This document shows, in pieces, positions 52,486-59,486 of a stretch of DNA of 64,000 nucleotides; the first letter of the stretch is position 1, and every line of letters begins with the position of its first letter. The notes under the pieces are model-generated. The model had not been told where the DNA came from. It searched no databases and saw only the letters and a list, made by a program, of their open reading frames with translations. The stretch comes from Candidatus Dechloromonas phosphoritropha (GTDB lineage Bacteria; Pseudomonadota; Gammaproteobacteria; Burkholderiales; Rhodocyclaceae): the NCBI GenBank assembly GCA_016722705.1, contig JADKGN010000004.1:1116001-1180000 (forward strand), read 5' to 3'. Both the position numbers and the translations under genes were made by a program.

Positions 52486-53163
52486 ATGGCACCGCGCTTC
52501 GAACTTGAGCCTCATCACCGCAACGTGCCAGACGAGGAGTTCGTCGCGGATCTACAGCGCGTCGCGAGAGAGCTGGCCAAGCCGACCGTAACCAGCGACC
52601 AATACAATGAACGCGGCAGATTCCACGCCTCTTCGCTGGCGCGTCGCTTTGGGTCATGGCTCAAGGCGCTTGAGCGGGCCGGCCTCGCCAAGTCGCGTAC
52701 GCTGCATATCTCGAATGACGACCTGTTCCAGAATCTCGCCGAAGTCTGGACACGGCTCGGCCGGCAGCCCAAGTACAACGATCTAACGTCGCAGTCTTCG
52801 CGGTTCTCCAGCGGCACTTACGAGAATCGTTTTGGGGGGTGGAGAAAAGGACTTGAAGCATTCGTGGCCTGGGCCAACGAAGGCGAGGCTCACGCCGCTG
52901 AGCCTTCACTTAACGGACGCGCCACTCGGCATCGAACGCCACGCAATATCAATTACCGCCTTCGCTTTCTGGTAATGCGTCGAGACAACTTTAAGTGCCG
53001 CATTACAGGGCGTTCACCGGCTACCGACCCAACCGTAATTCTTGAGGTTGACCACATCGTCCCATGGGACAAGGGCGGCGAGACAGTGATGGAAAACCTT
53101 CAAACTCTTGCGAAGGACATCAACATTGGCAAAAGCAATCTCTCAATGCACCATGACGGCTAA
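52486..53163 (+). CDS. HNH endonuclease with two HNH-associated repeats (integron cassette 1)
   Basis: The 225-aa product has two similar modules of about 50 residues (17-66, 77-128; each with a FGSWLKALERAGL / FGGWRKGLEAF type core) that match DNA-binding repeats found in HNH and homing-type endonucleases, then an HNH domain (about 155-222): RRDNFKCRITGR, EVDHIVPWDKGGE, MENLQTLAKDIN, with Asp189-His190 and Asn204. The second zinc Cys pair is absent. The cassette starts at the core site 52471 and the stop codon overlaps the left attC core, which is split by the group II intron. Possible roles are defence or selfish nuclease. Confidence 0.85.
   Translation: MAPRFELEPHHRNVPDEEFVADLQRVARELAKPTVTSDQYNERGRFHASSLARRFGSWLKALERAGLAKSRTLHISNDDLFQNLAEVWTRLGRQPKYNDLTSQSSRFSSGTYENRFGGWRKGLEAFVAWANEGEAHAAEPSLNGRATRHRTPRNINYRLRFLVMRRDNFKCRITGRSPATDPTVILEVDHIVPWDKGGETVMENLQTLAKDINIGKSNLSMHHDG
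53156..53162 (+). other. left core of cassette-1 attC, split by intron
   Basis: GGCTA(A) next to the HNH stop codon. Joined across the intron to ACCC at 55149 it reads GACGGCTAACCCGGCGCT, i.e. core GGCTAAC then the left inner arm GGCGCT. GACGGCTAAC is the reverse complement of the cassette start GTTAGCCGTC at 52471, as expected for a cassette flanked by like attC sites. Confidence 0.8.
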
Positions 53164-55148
53164 TCGGGTAAGGACCGGCTTCTAACCGGCCCTCCCCACA
53201 CCACCCACCATGCGGGTCCGCAGTGGGCGGTTCAACGAGTTGACGCGCTCGACTAAGACGAATAACCCTGCGCCTTGCACCATAACGTCTTGATGCTCAG
53301 CAACCCTTTGGTCTTGAGCCAGTCATTGCTCAACGCTTGTTGCATCGCCGGAGTACGTGCCATGTGCCAGTAGCTCTTGCTGCTGACGCCATGCTGGATC
53401 GCTGTTTTCAGGCTCACGCCCAACGCCAGCAAGTGCTTGATCTTCGTGCGCGGCCAGCGCCATTGTTTCCAATAGCCCATTCGGATGCGCCGTCTGATCC
53501 ACTCGTCCAGTCCCGGGATCGGTCGGTAGTACTCGCTGATGCCAAAGTACCCCATCCACCCCCGCACGTACTGTCCCAGCTTGCGCAGCCGGAACTCCAT
53601 TGATACTCCCCAGCTCCTGCCGGTGAGTTCCTTCACGCGGTACTTGAACGCCGCCAGCTTTTTCTCCAGCCAGCGGATTTTGCCCCGAACTATCGTGAAG
53701 CCCAGAAAACCGCATTCACTTATCTTCGCCACCTTGCTTTTGACCGGGTTGATTTTGAGCTTCAGACGACCTTCCAGATATTGCGTCAAACTTTGCATGA
53801 CTCGGTTTCCTGCTCGCGGACTTTTGACCAGCACCACCATGTCGTCGGCGTATCGCGCAAAACGATGCCCACGCCGTTCGAGTTCATGATCCAGTTCGTT
53901 GAGCAGAATGTTGGCCAAGAGCGGCGACAGCGGCCCACCCTGGGGCGTGCCGATGTCGCTGGGCTCGACGTGCTCACCGACCAGCACCCCGGCGCGCAGG
54001 TAACGTCCGATCAGATTCAACAACGCCTTGTCGCGGATCGTTCGCCCGAGGATATTCATCAACACGTCGTGATTGACCGTGTCGAAGAATTTGGCGAGGT
54101 CAATATCCACGGCCATGGCGTAGCCGTCCTTCACATGCCGTTGTACCTGTCTGATCGCTTGGTGTGCATTGCGGCCCGGTCGAAAGCCGAAGCTCGATCC
54201 CGAGAAGCGGGGATCGAAGATCGGCGTGAGCACTTGGGCGATAGCCTGCTGGATGACCCGATCCATGAGGATCGGAATCCCCAGCAGCCGCTTGCTGCCG
54301 TCCTCCTTGGGTATTTCGACCCGACGGACGGCACTGGGGCGATAGTGCCCGGTTTCGAGTTGGCTTCGGATGTCTCCCCAGTGCGCCCGCAGGTAGGCGG
54401 GAAAGCCCTCGATGGTGATGCCGTCGATACCCGGCGCCCCCTTGTTGGCTTTCACGCGCCCCCACGCGGTGCGCAGGTTGCCGCTGGAGAGTACTGCTGC
54501 CATTAACTCGGTTGTTTCCACTGCTTTTCGTCTCGTCTTGTTTCAAGGCTCGGTTCGGGTTGTTCGCCGGCTCGCCTTCCCCGCCTGGGGATACTTCGGC
54601 TACGCCAAGATCGCTCCGTCTGCTCCTTGTGGTTCGTTGTTCGATCCTTCGCCGCGCCACAACTTGCACGACTACTATGATCTCTGCTGACTTCTGCCGC
54701 TTCACATCAGCCATTGCTGACCGCTGCGCTGTTACGGTTACTGAACGTTGCTGCCCGTTCGATCGCCCTTGATGCGTGACAGCCCACATCGGCGCTGGTT
54801 GATTGGGACTGGCTCAACCCGGCCACCTTTCGTTCAGCCTACGTCACCGCTCGCGCGGCAGATCTCCCCAGGTAAGAACGCGATGTTTCCGCGCACAAGC
54901 GCCGCATTTACCGTAAGGGTCGTACCGGTGGGCTTCGTCGTCCTGTGCCGACTCGCCTCGACCCTCTCGGCCTTCTATGCAGTTTCTGTCCGTCGCCTCG
55001 CACGTTTGCACTCCGGCTTCCTCCAGACAAGCCCTCGCGAGCTTGCCCTTGCCTTCGGCTAGTGGTTATCATTGACTCGTGATGAATCCATGTCGGTGCT
55101 CCCACAGGGGACTTCCACCCCATTACATCGCGCCCATGCTGGGCGCAC
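53163..55148 (-). mobile_element. class C group II intron inserted in an integron attC site
   Basis: A 1986-bp intron on the minus strand. Its 5' end is GTGCGCCCAGCATGGGCGCG (55148 downward), the GUGYG boundary. The 54522-55148 stretch is structured RNA without a gene. After the maturase gene comes domain V (GAACCGCCCACTGCGGACCC, GCATGGTGGGTGGT) and domain VI, ending CCTTACCCGAT at 53163. The 5' exon AGCGCCGGGT and 3' exon TAGCCGTC join to a perfect attC, so both ends are fixed to within 1 nt. The orientation, opposite to cassette reading, matches known class C-attC introns. Confidence 0.92.
53253..54521 (-). CDS. group II intron reverse transcriptase/maturase
   Basis: A 422-aa intron-encoded protein. 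RT domains: RVEIPKEDGSKRLLGIPILM (RT1-2), FGFRPGRNAHQAI, VDIDLAKFFDTVNHDVLM (first catalytic Asp), GTPQGGPLSPLLANILL and FARYADDMVV (residues 222-230, catalytic YADD). The maturase X/thumb region follows (SRSWGVSMEFRLRKLGQYVR-like). There is no En nuclease domain, as in class C introns, so mobility would use replication forks or single-stranded DNA such as folded attC. Appears intact. Confidence 0.95.
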   Translation of the reverse strand: METTELMAAVLSSGNLRTAWGRVKANKGAPGIDGITIEGFPAYLRAHWGDIRSQLETGHYRPSAVRRVEIPKEDGSKRLLGIPILMDRVIQQAIAQVLTPIFDPRFSGSSFGFRPGRNAHQAIRQVQRHVKDGYAMAVDIDLAKFFDTVNHDVLMNILGRTIRDKALLNLIGRYLRAGVLVGEHVEPSDIGTPQGGPLSPLLANILLNELDHELERRGHRFARYADDMVVLVKSPRAGNRVMQSLTQYLEGRLKLKINPVKSKVAKISECGFLGFTIVRGKIRWLEKKLAAFKYRVKELTGRSWGVSMEFRLRKLGQYVRGWMGYFGISEYYRPIPGLDEWIRRRIRMGYWKQWRWPRTKIKHLLALGVSLKTAIQHGVSSKSYWHMARTPAMQQALSNDWLKTKGLLSIKTLWCKAQGYSS

Positions 55149-55219
55149 ACCCGGCGCTCAACCACGTTCGCTTCGCTCTCTGGACGCTGCGCGATAAAGC
55201 CGCGCAGCGCCGGTTAGCT
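55149..55219 (+). other. right part of cassette-1 attC
   Basis: ACCCGGCGCT ... AGCGCCGGTTAGCT: inner arms GGCGCT/AGCGCC, right core GTTAGCT (55213-55219). With the left core at 53156-53162 the bottom strand would fold GCTAACC against GGTTAGC with one extrahelical base, the usual attC shape. The central variable region is about 40 nt. Confidence 0.8.
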
Positions 55220-55375
55220 CTACTACAAGGGCTTCTACAAGGGCTTCCCCATATTTAGCAAGCGGGCTTCTGATTTTTACTGTCTCATCGTTGTTCTGCC
55301 TCAATGATCTGTCTGCCCATCTGGTCTGCCATGTCGAAGCAAAGAAGGTGAAGGACTGCGGTACTACAATCGGTT
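55214..55375 (+). other. integron cassette 2, residual, no recognised gene
   Basis: From the GTTAGCT core to the IS1111-type remnant. It contains a 12-bp tandem duplication (CTACAAGGGCTT twice) and only a 28-codon open stretch. Either a gene-less cassette or one truncated by the IS. Confidence 0.5.
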
Positions 55376-55993
55376 ATCCCCCAAGGGGACTTCCTCCGGG
55401 GCGTATTCCGTGATGCGTTCGTTGAGACGGTCAGCGTGGGAAAGAAGATCGCCGACACAGCGGTTGGCCCAGCCGGGTAGCTCTTCAAGGTGGGCGCCGA
55501 TTTCCCGGCGCAGGCGCTCGACTTTTTGCGGCAGGACGATGCCGAACTCGCTGATCAACCCGCGCAGACGGTTGTAGAGTGCGGTGCGCTCTTCGATGAA
55601 GCCTTGCCGGGTGCGGTGCAGACAGAGGATGGCTTGCTGGTCGATGTCCTTGATTGGTACGAAGCGCGTATTGGGCCGGGTAACGGCTTCGCAGATCGCT
55701 GCGGCATCCGCCGCATCATTCTTGCCGCGCTTGCCGCTCATCCGGTACGGCGCCACGAACTTGGGCGCCATCAGTTTGACGGTGTGCCCGAACTGCCGGA
55801 ACAGTCTTGCCCAGTGATGCGCACCCGAGCAGGCCTCCATACCGATCAGACAAGGCGGTAGATTGGCGACCATCTCCAGTAATTGGCTGCGCGCCACCTT
55901 CGGTTTGACGAAAGCTGCCTGGCCGCTCTGGTCAATGCCATGTAAAGCGAATACATTCTTGGCGAGATCGATGCCAACGGTGACAATACTCAT
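55364..55993 (-). pseudogene. IS110/IS1111-type transposase, C-terminally deleted
   Basis: ATG 55993 (MSIVTVGIDLAKNVFALHGI) opens a 209-aa DEDD transposase N-terminal domain: GIDLAKN with the first Asp, LIGMEACSGAHHWAR, KFVAPYRMSGKRGKNDAADA. It breaks off after DRLNERITEY and runs directly into the terminal repeat, ending EVPLGDNRL. Full-length members have about 340 aa with a C-terminal Tnp_20 domain and catalytic Ser, missing here. Non-functional. Confidence 0.9.
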
Positions 55994-56100
55994 GGACTTC
56001 CCCTTTCGAATGAATGATTCAGTCTGGAAACTCAATCATGGCAGCTACTGCTACCGGTGGCTTCCGCCGCTACTTCGGGACGGGGAAGTCCCTTTCATTC
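55376..56100 (-). mobile_element. IS1111-type element, internally deleted, at an attC site
   Basis: Inverted subterminal repeats GGGACTTCCCCG (near 56090, minus strand) and GGGGACTTCCTCC (near 55385, plus strand) bracket the shortened transposase. The right edge touches the core site GTTAGCC at 56101. IS1111 elements of the attC-targeting group are known to insert at this position in integron cassettes. The exact left edge is uncertain by several bases. Confidence 0.75.
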
Positions 56101-56107
56101 GTTAGCC
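56101..56107 (+). other. attC right core site before cassette 3
   Basis: GTTAGCC followed by ACC; the matching left core of the cassette's own attC, GGTGGCT(AAC), begins right after the stop codon at 56843 but is broken after GGTGGCT. Confidence 0.7.
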
Positions 56108-56123
56108 ACCTCAAGAAAGGACT

Positions 56124-56843
56124 ATGCGCATGGAGAATAAGTGGTGGGAGTATTACGCGGTTCGCTATTTCGTGGGCACAGTAGTTGGCGCCCTCGTTGT
56201 AGCCTTTCTAAACCTCGAGCCGTGTTCTCCCTTTAAAGATCGCTTGGCTATCCTCGGAGACTCGAAGGAGGCAACGTTTCTTGGCGTTGGACTATTTGCG
56301 GCACTTGGCTTTGCTTTCTGCTACATCGCTAGTTCGCCAGTGCTGACTCTTCACGCCACTCGAGCACATCTGCGCCTCTCCGCCATTAAGGCTTCGCCAT
56401 ATGCGTTCACCGCCGCTCTTCTCGTACCAACGTTACTCACCATTTTGTGGTTCTGGCAGTTCCTGCCGCCAGTCGCGGCCGCAGGTGCTGGTTTGGTTGT
56501 TGGTGTTGAAAGCGGTCTGGTTCTTCTCGCTCTTTTCACGAAATTCAACGTCGTTGAAACTTTCTATCGCGATCTGGCTACCGTGCGCTCCAAAGGTATG
56601 CCCAAGAATGACAAACCACCAACGCCCGGCATCGAGTACATCACCTCCTACCGCCATCTTCGCGAGCACGGCAATGCCTTTCTGATCGTGCTACTCGAAG
56701 GACTGCTCGCGTACGCCCTCTTTCATAGTCCATCGCGTAGCTGCGCCATGGTCATTCTTGCGCTCTGGTTGCTTCCGGCGGCGACCGTTTGGCTGGTTGG
56801 CACAGTTTTGGAGAGTCGCCTTGTTTCCAAGGCCCTGCCCTAA
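56124..56843 (+). CDS. multi-pass membrane protein (integron cassette 3)
   Basis: A 239-aa protein with about six hydrophobic helices: VRYFVGTVVGALVVAFLNL, EATFLGVGLFAALGFAFCYI, PYAFTAALLVPTLLTILWFW, AAAGAGLVVGVESGLVLLAL, NAFLIVLLEGLLAYALF and a last one near VILALWLLPAATVWLVG. I do not recognise the family. AAGAAAGGACT provides a ribosome-binding site 23 bp inside the cassette. The codon use is less GC-rich than its neighbours, in keeping with a mobile cassette. Membrane proteins of unknown function are common in cassette arrays. Confidence 0.75.
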   Translation: MRMENKWWEYYAVRYFVGTVVGALVVAFLNLEPCSPFKDRLAILGDSKEATFLGVGLFAALGFAFCYIASSPVLTLHATRAHLRLSAIKASPYAFTAALLVPTLLTILWFWQFLPPVAAAGAGLVVGVESGLVLLALFTKFNVVETFYRDLATVRSKGMPKNDKPPTPGIEYITSYRHLREHGNAFLIVLLEGLLAYALFHSPSRSCAMVILALWLLPAATVWLVGTVLESRLVSKALP

Positions 56844-56864
56844 GGTGGCTCGGGCGAAAAACCG

Positions 56865-56875
56865 GGGACAGACCA
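56865..56875. repeat. target-site duplication of IS4-family element, left
   Basis: GGGACAGACCA, repeated at 58387-58397. The same 11-mer, inverted, flanks the small element at 59218-59309. Confidence 0.85.
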
Positions 56876-58386
56876 GAATGGCACTTACTTAAGCCCCAAC
56901 ATACTGATGTAATTGATAAAGCAGGCTGAATCGACGCGTGATAAGTTGGAGTCGCCAAACACCCGACTGTCACCCGAGGAATCAGCCCCAATGCATGCTA
57001 CTCACAAAGCCATCACCCGGCAACGTCACGCGATTTCGGCGAAGGCCAACAGCGTAGATGCCCACGCGTTTTTCGATCTATTGACTGGGCCGGAACTCTT
57101 CGATGCCGTGGAGTTGGCCTTGCCGCCGCACCGAGAGCGACTGTTTCCGCCCACTGAAACGCTATCGATGTTTTTGGCGCAAGCCCTCAGCGCCGACCGC
57201 TCCTGCCAACGCGCCGTCAATGAAGGGGCGATCAAGCGCCTGATCGCCGGACTCACGCCCTGCAGCACCCATACCGGCGCCTACTGCCGGGCTCGCCAAC
57301 GCGTGCCGACGTCGATGGTCAGTACCTTGACCCATCAGACCGGGCAATGGCTAACGGCCCATGCCCCGGCGGCATGGCACTGGCGGGGGCGTCCGGTACG
57401 ATTGGTGGATGGGGCCACGGTGATCATGCCCGATACTGACGCCAATCAGGCCGACTTCCCGCAGCCCGGTAGCCAGAAGGCTGGATTGGGATTCCCGCAA
57501 TGCCGGATCGTCGGCCTGATCTGCCTGGGCAGCGGTGCTGTGCTCAATGCCGCGATCAGCGCCTGTCGCGGCAAAGGCAGCGACGAGCAGTCCTTGCTGC
57601 GCCGCCAGATCGACACCTTGGTGCGCGGCGATGTGCTGGTGGGCGATGCGTTCTTTGCCACCTACTTCCTGCTCTGCGCGCTGATCGAGCGCGGGGTTGA
57701 TGCCGTCTTTGAACAACACGGATCACGCCAACGCACCACCGATTTTTGCCTCGGCCAGCGACTGGGGGAGCGTGACCACCTGCTGGTTTTATCCAAACCA
57801 GGCATCAAGCCAGACTGGATGTCTCAGGAGGATTACGCGCAGGCACCGGCCAGTGTCACGGTTCGCGAGCTTCGGGCGGGGGGCAAGACACTCGTCACGA
57901 CCTTTCTGTGTCCAAAGCAAACATCCAAGGAGGCCATCAAACGCCTGTATCGGGATCGCTGGCATGTTGAACTTGATCTGCGCAACATCAAGACCACCTT
58001 GGGCATGGAGCAACTGGGCTGCCAAACGCCAGCCATGGCCGTGAAGGAAATCTGGGTCTATCTGCTCGCCTACAATTTGATCCGCTTGATGATGGCTCAA
58101 GCGGCGCTACAAAGCGGCCTCTTGCCCCGTCAGTTGAGCTTCAAGCATGCCGTGCAAGTCTGGCTCGCCTGGGCGCCTCATGCCTATCATGGTGGCATCG
58201 CACACCCCAGCCAACTCTTCGCCCTCATTGCCCAGCAAACCGTCGGCAATCGCCCAGGCCGCATCGAGCCTCGTGCCCTCAAGCGACGCCGCAATGCCTA
58301 CCCATTATTGATGAGACCACGCCCTATGGCACGGGAGGATATCCAGCGCCATGGGCACCCAAAAAAGCTTAAGTAAGTGCCATTCG
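56876..58386 (+). mobile_element. IS4-family insertion sequence, complete
   Basis: A 1511-bp element with perfect 18-bp terminal inverted repeats GAATGGCACTTACTTAAG and an 11-bp target duplication (GGGACAGACCA), in the 10-13 bp range of IS4. It has one intact transposase. It inserted into a GAAAAACCGGGGACAGACCA sequence downstream of cassette 3. Confidence 0.93.
56991..58376 (+). CDS. IS4-family transposase
   Basis: ATG 56991 (MHATHKAITRQRHAISAK) gives 461 aa; a longer frame from 56913 is possible. DDE residues lie in VRLVDGATVIMPDTDAN, VLVGDAFFATYFLL and the YREK signature YRDRWHVELDLRNIK (Y-x2-R-x3-E-x6-K). The C-terminus runs into the right terminal repeat. Appears intact. Confidence 0.95.
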   Translation: MHATHKAITRQRHAISAKANSVDAHAFFDLLTGPELFDAVELALPPHRERLFPPTETLSMFLAQALSADRSCQRAVNEGAIKRLIAGLTPCSTHTGAYCRARQRVPTSMVSTLTHQTGQWLTAHAPAAWHWRGRPVRLVDGATVIMPDTDANQADFPQPGSQKAGLGFPQCRIVGLICLGSGAVLNAAISACRGKGSDEQSLLRRQIDTLVRGDVLVGDAFFATYFLLCALIERGVDAVFEQHGSRQRTTDFCLGQRLGERDHLLVLSKPGIKPDWMSQEDYAQAPASVTVRELRAGGKTLVTTFLCPKQTSKEAIKRLYRDRWHVELDLRNIKTTLGMEQLGCQTPAMAVKEIWVYLLAYNLIRLMMAQAALQSGLLPRQLSFKHAVQVWLAWAPHAYHGGIAHPSQLFALIAQQTVGNRPGRIEPRALKRRRNAYPLLMRPRPMAREDIQRHGHPKKLK

Positions 58387-58403
58387 GGACAGACCAGTAA
58401 TAA

Positions 58404-59140
58404 CTGGGTAGAGTAGAGGACAGGCTTTCGCCTGCCCTCCCTCATCAAACCGTGCATGCGATTTTCCCGCACACGGCTTTCCGATGTTCTTCACACCAAG
58501 GCATGCGCAGTTCCTCGACTCATGGTTGCTAGCTCAACCGAGTTGGTCGAACCTGCGCACTCAATGCTTGAGTAAGCAACATCAGCGTTTTCCTGCTTGG
58601 CCTTGGCATAGAGCTTCCTCTGTAGCGTCCTGATCGTATCCGGGATGGTTAGCGACATGGCAATCCCCTGATCCTCCGCGCTTCGGTTGCATGAACAAAG
58701 CAGGGTTCCTTCCCTCGACCGGGGTTGTGTTGTCCCGCGATCTCAGTCGGTACTATGAACCCCTCCGACTCCCGTCTCAGGCCGCTGCGCTTTCGTTTCC
58801 TTATACGCAACAGTCGGTGGCCTCCCCACCTCCCAAAACGGGTCTCCAGCACTGGGCAGTCTATCTTCGAGTACATGCCGACCCTGCTACCCCGGGAGTC
58901 AACGAATGCCACTTCCGTTATTTCAGCATCCACCCAACGGCCTTCCCCTTCTGTCCACTGGGGTCGGCGTCTCCATTTCGTTTACGAGGCTACTCATGGG
59001 TTCACTTGCGTTACGGCCTGCTCTCTTGCTGTTTGGAAACTCACGACCCCGCGTTACCGCGACGCCGCTTCCTCATGCTACCGGGGCGTACGGACAACTC
59101 CCCGGACGGGACTTCAACCCGCTAGATTTACTGCTGTTAC
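58404..59140 (-). mobile_element. ORF-deleted group II intron remnant
   Basis: On the minus strand, a structured 5' region leads to the start of an intron-encoded protein (MSLTIPDTIRTLQRKLYAK.., ATG near 58657) that breaks after about 25 codons. Directly downstream come domain V (AGCCGTGTGCGGGAAAATCG, CATGCACGGTTT, near 58490-58455) and domain VI ending CCTCTACTCTAC near 58406. Almost the whole maturase gene is missing, so only a trans-supplied protein could move it. The 5' edge is not resolved. It is a different intron class from the one at 53163. Confidence 0.7.
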
Positions 59141-59217
59141 TGCGAACGGACAAACCACGGTTTTTGGCTGTTTTGCGCGGTTGACCGTGGCAATGAGTAG
59201 AAATTTTGGTCTGTCCC

Positions 59218-59309
59218 GAATGGCACCAAGTTAAGGACTTATTGCATCCACTTTTTCAGCCACAATGCTGGCGATGAGCATGCTGGACGGCCTTAACTTA
59301 GCGCCATTC
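59218..59309. repeat. 92-bp IS4-like MITE
   Basis: Terminal inverted repeats GAATGGCACCAAGTTAAGG and GAATGGCGCTAAGTTAAGG (17 of 19 match), with TGGTCTGTCCC directly repeated on both sides (59207-59217 and 59310-59320). The ends share GAATGGCAC with the IS4-family element but differ inside. No coding capacity. Confidence 0.8.
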
Positions 59310-59320
59310 TGGTCTGTCCC

Positions 59321-59486
59321 CGATTTTGCACCCGATTTTGCAAGTGCAACCCGGTGCAGCCATTTCTCCAGCGCCCCGACCGCCAGCTCTCATCAATGGC
59401 GGGAGGGAGTGACCACGGGCAGATGCGGCAAATGGCTGGGCAAGCGATCGGGCGTTCCGCTCCACCGGCGATCGCTTACTGGGCGA
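59321..59486. other. intergenic, no gene seen
   Basis: Begins with a tandem CCGATTTTGCA repeat and otherwise shows no open frame or RNA that I can support. Confidence 0.5.

Noticed and set aside
54412..55062. Plus-strand open frames over the intron 5' region
   Set aside because: This stretch is intron RNA domains I-IV on the minus strand; frames carry no family signature.
55214..55375. A toxin-antitoxin pair in cassette 2
   Set aside because: Only a 28-codon open stretch exists and no start or domain supports a gene.
58691..59234. Plus-strand open frames of 144 and 169 codons
   Set aside because: They run antisense through the structured group II intron RNA on the minus strand and show no protein family features.
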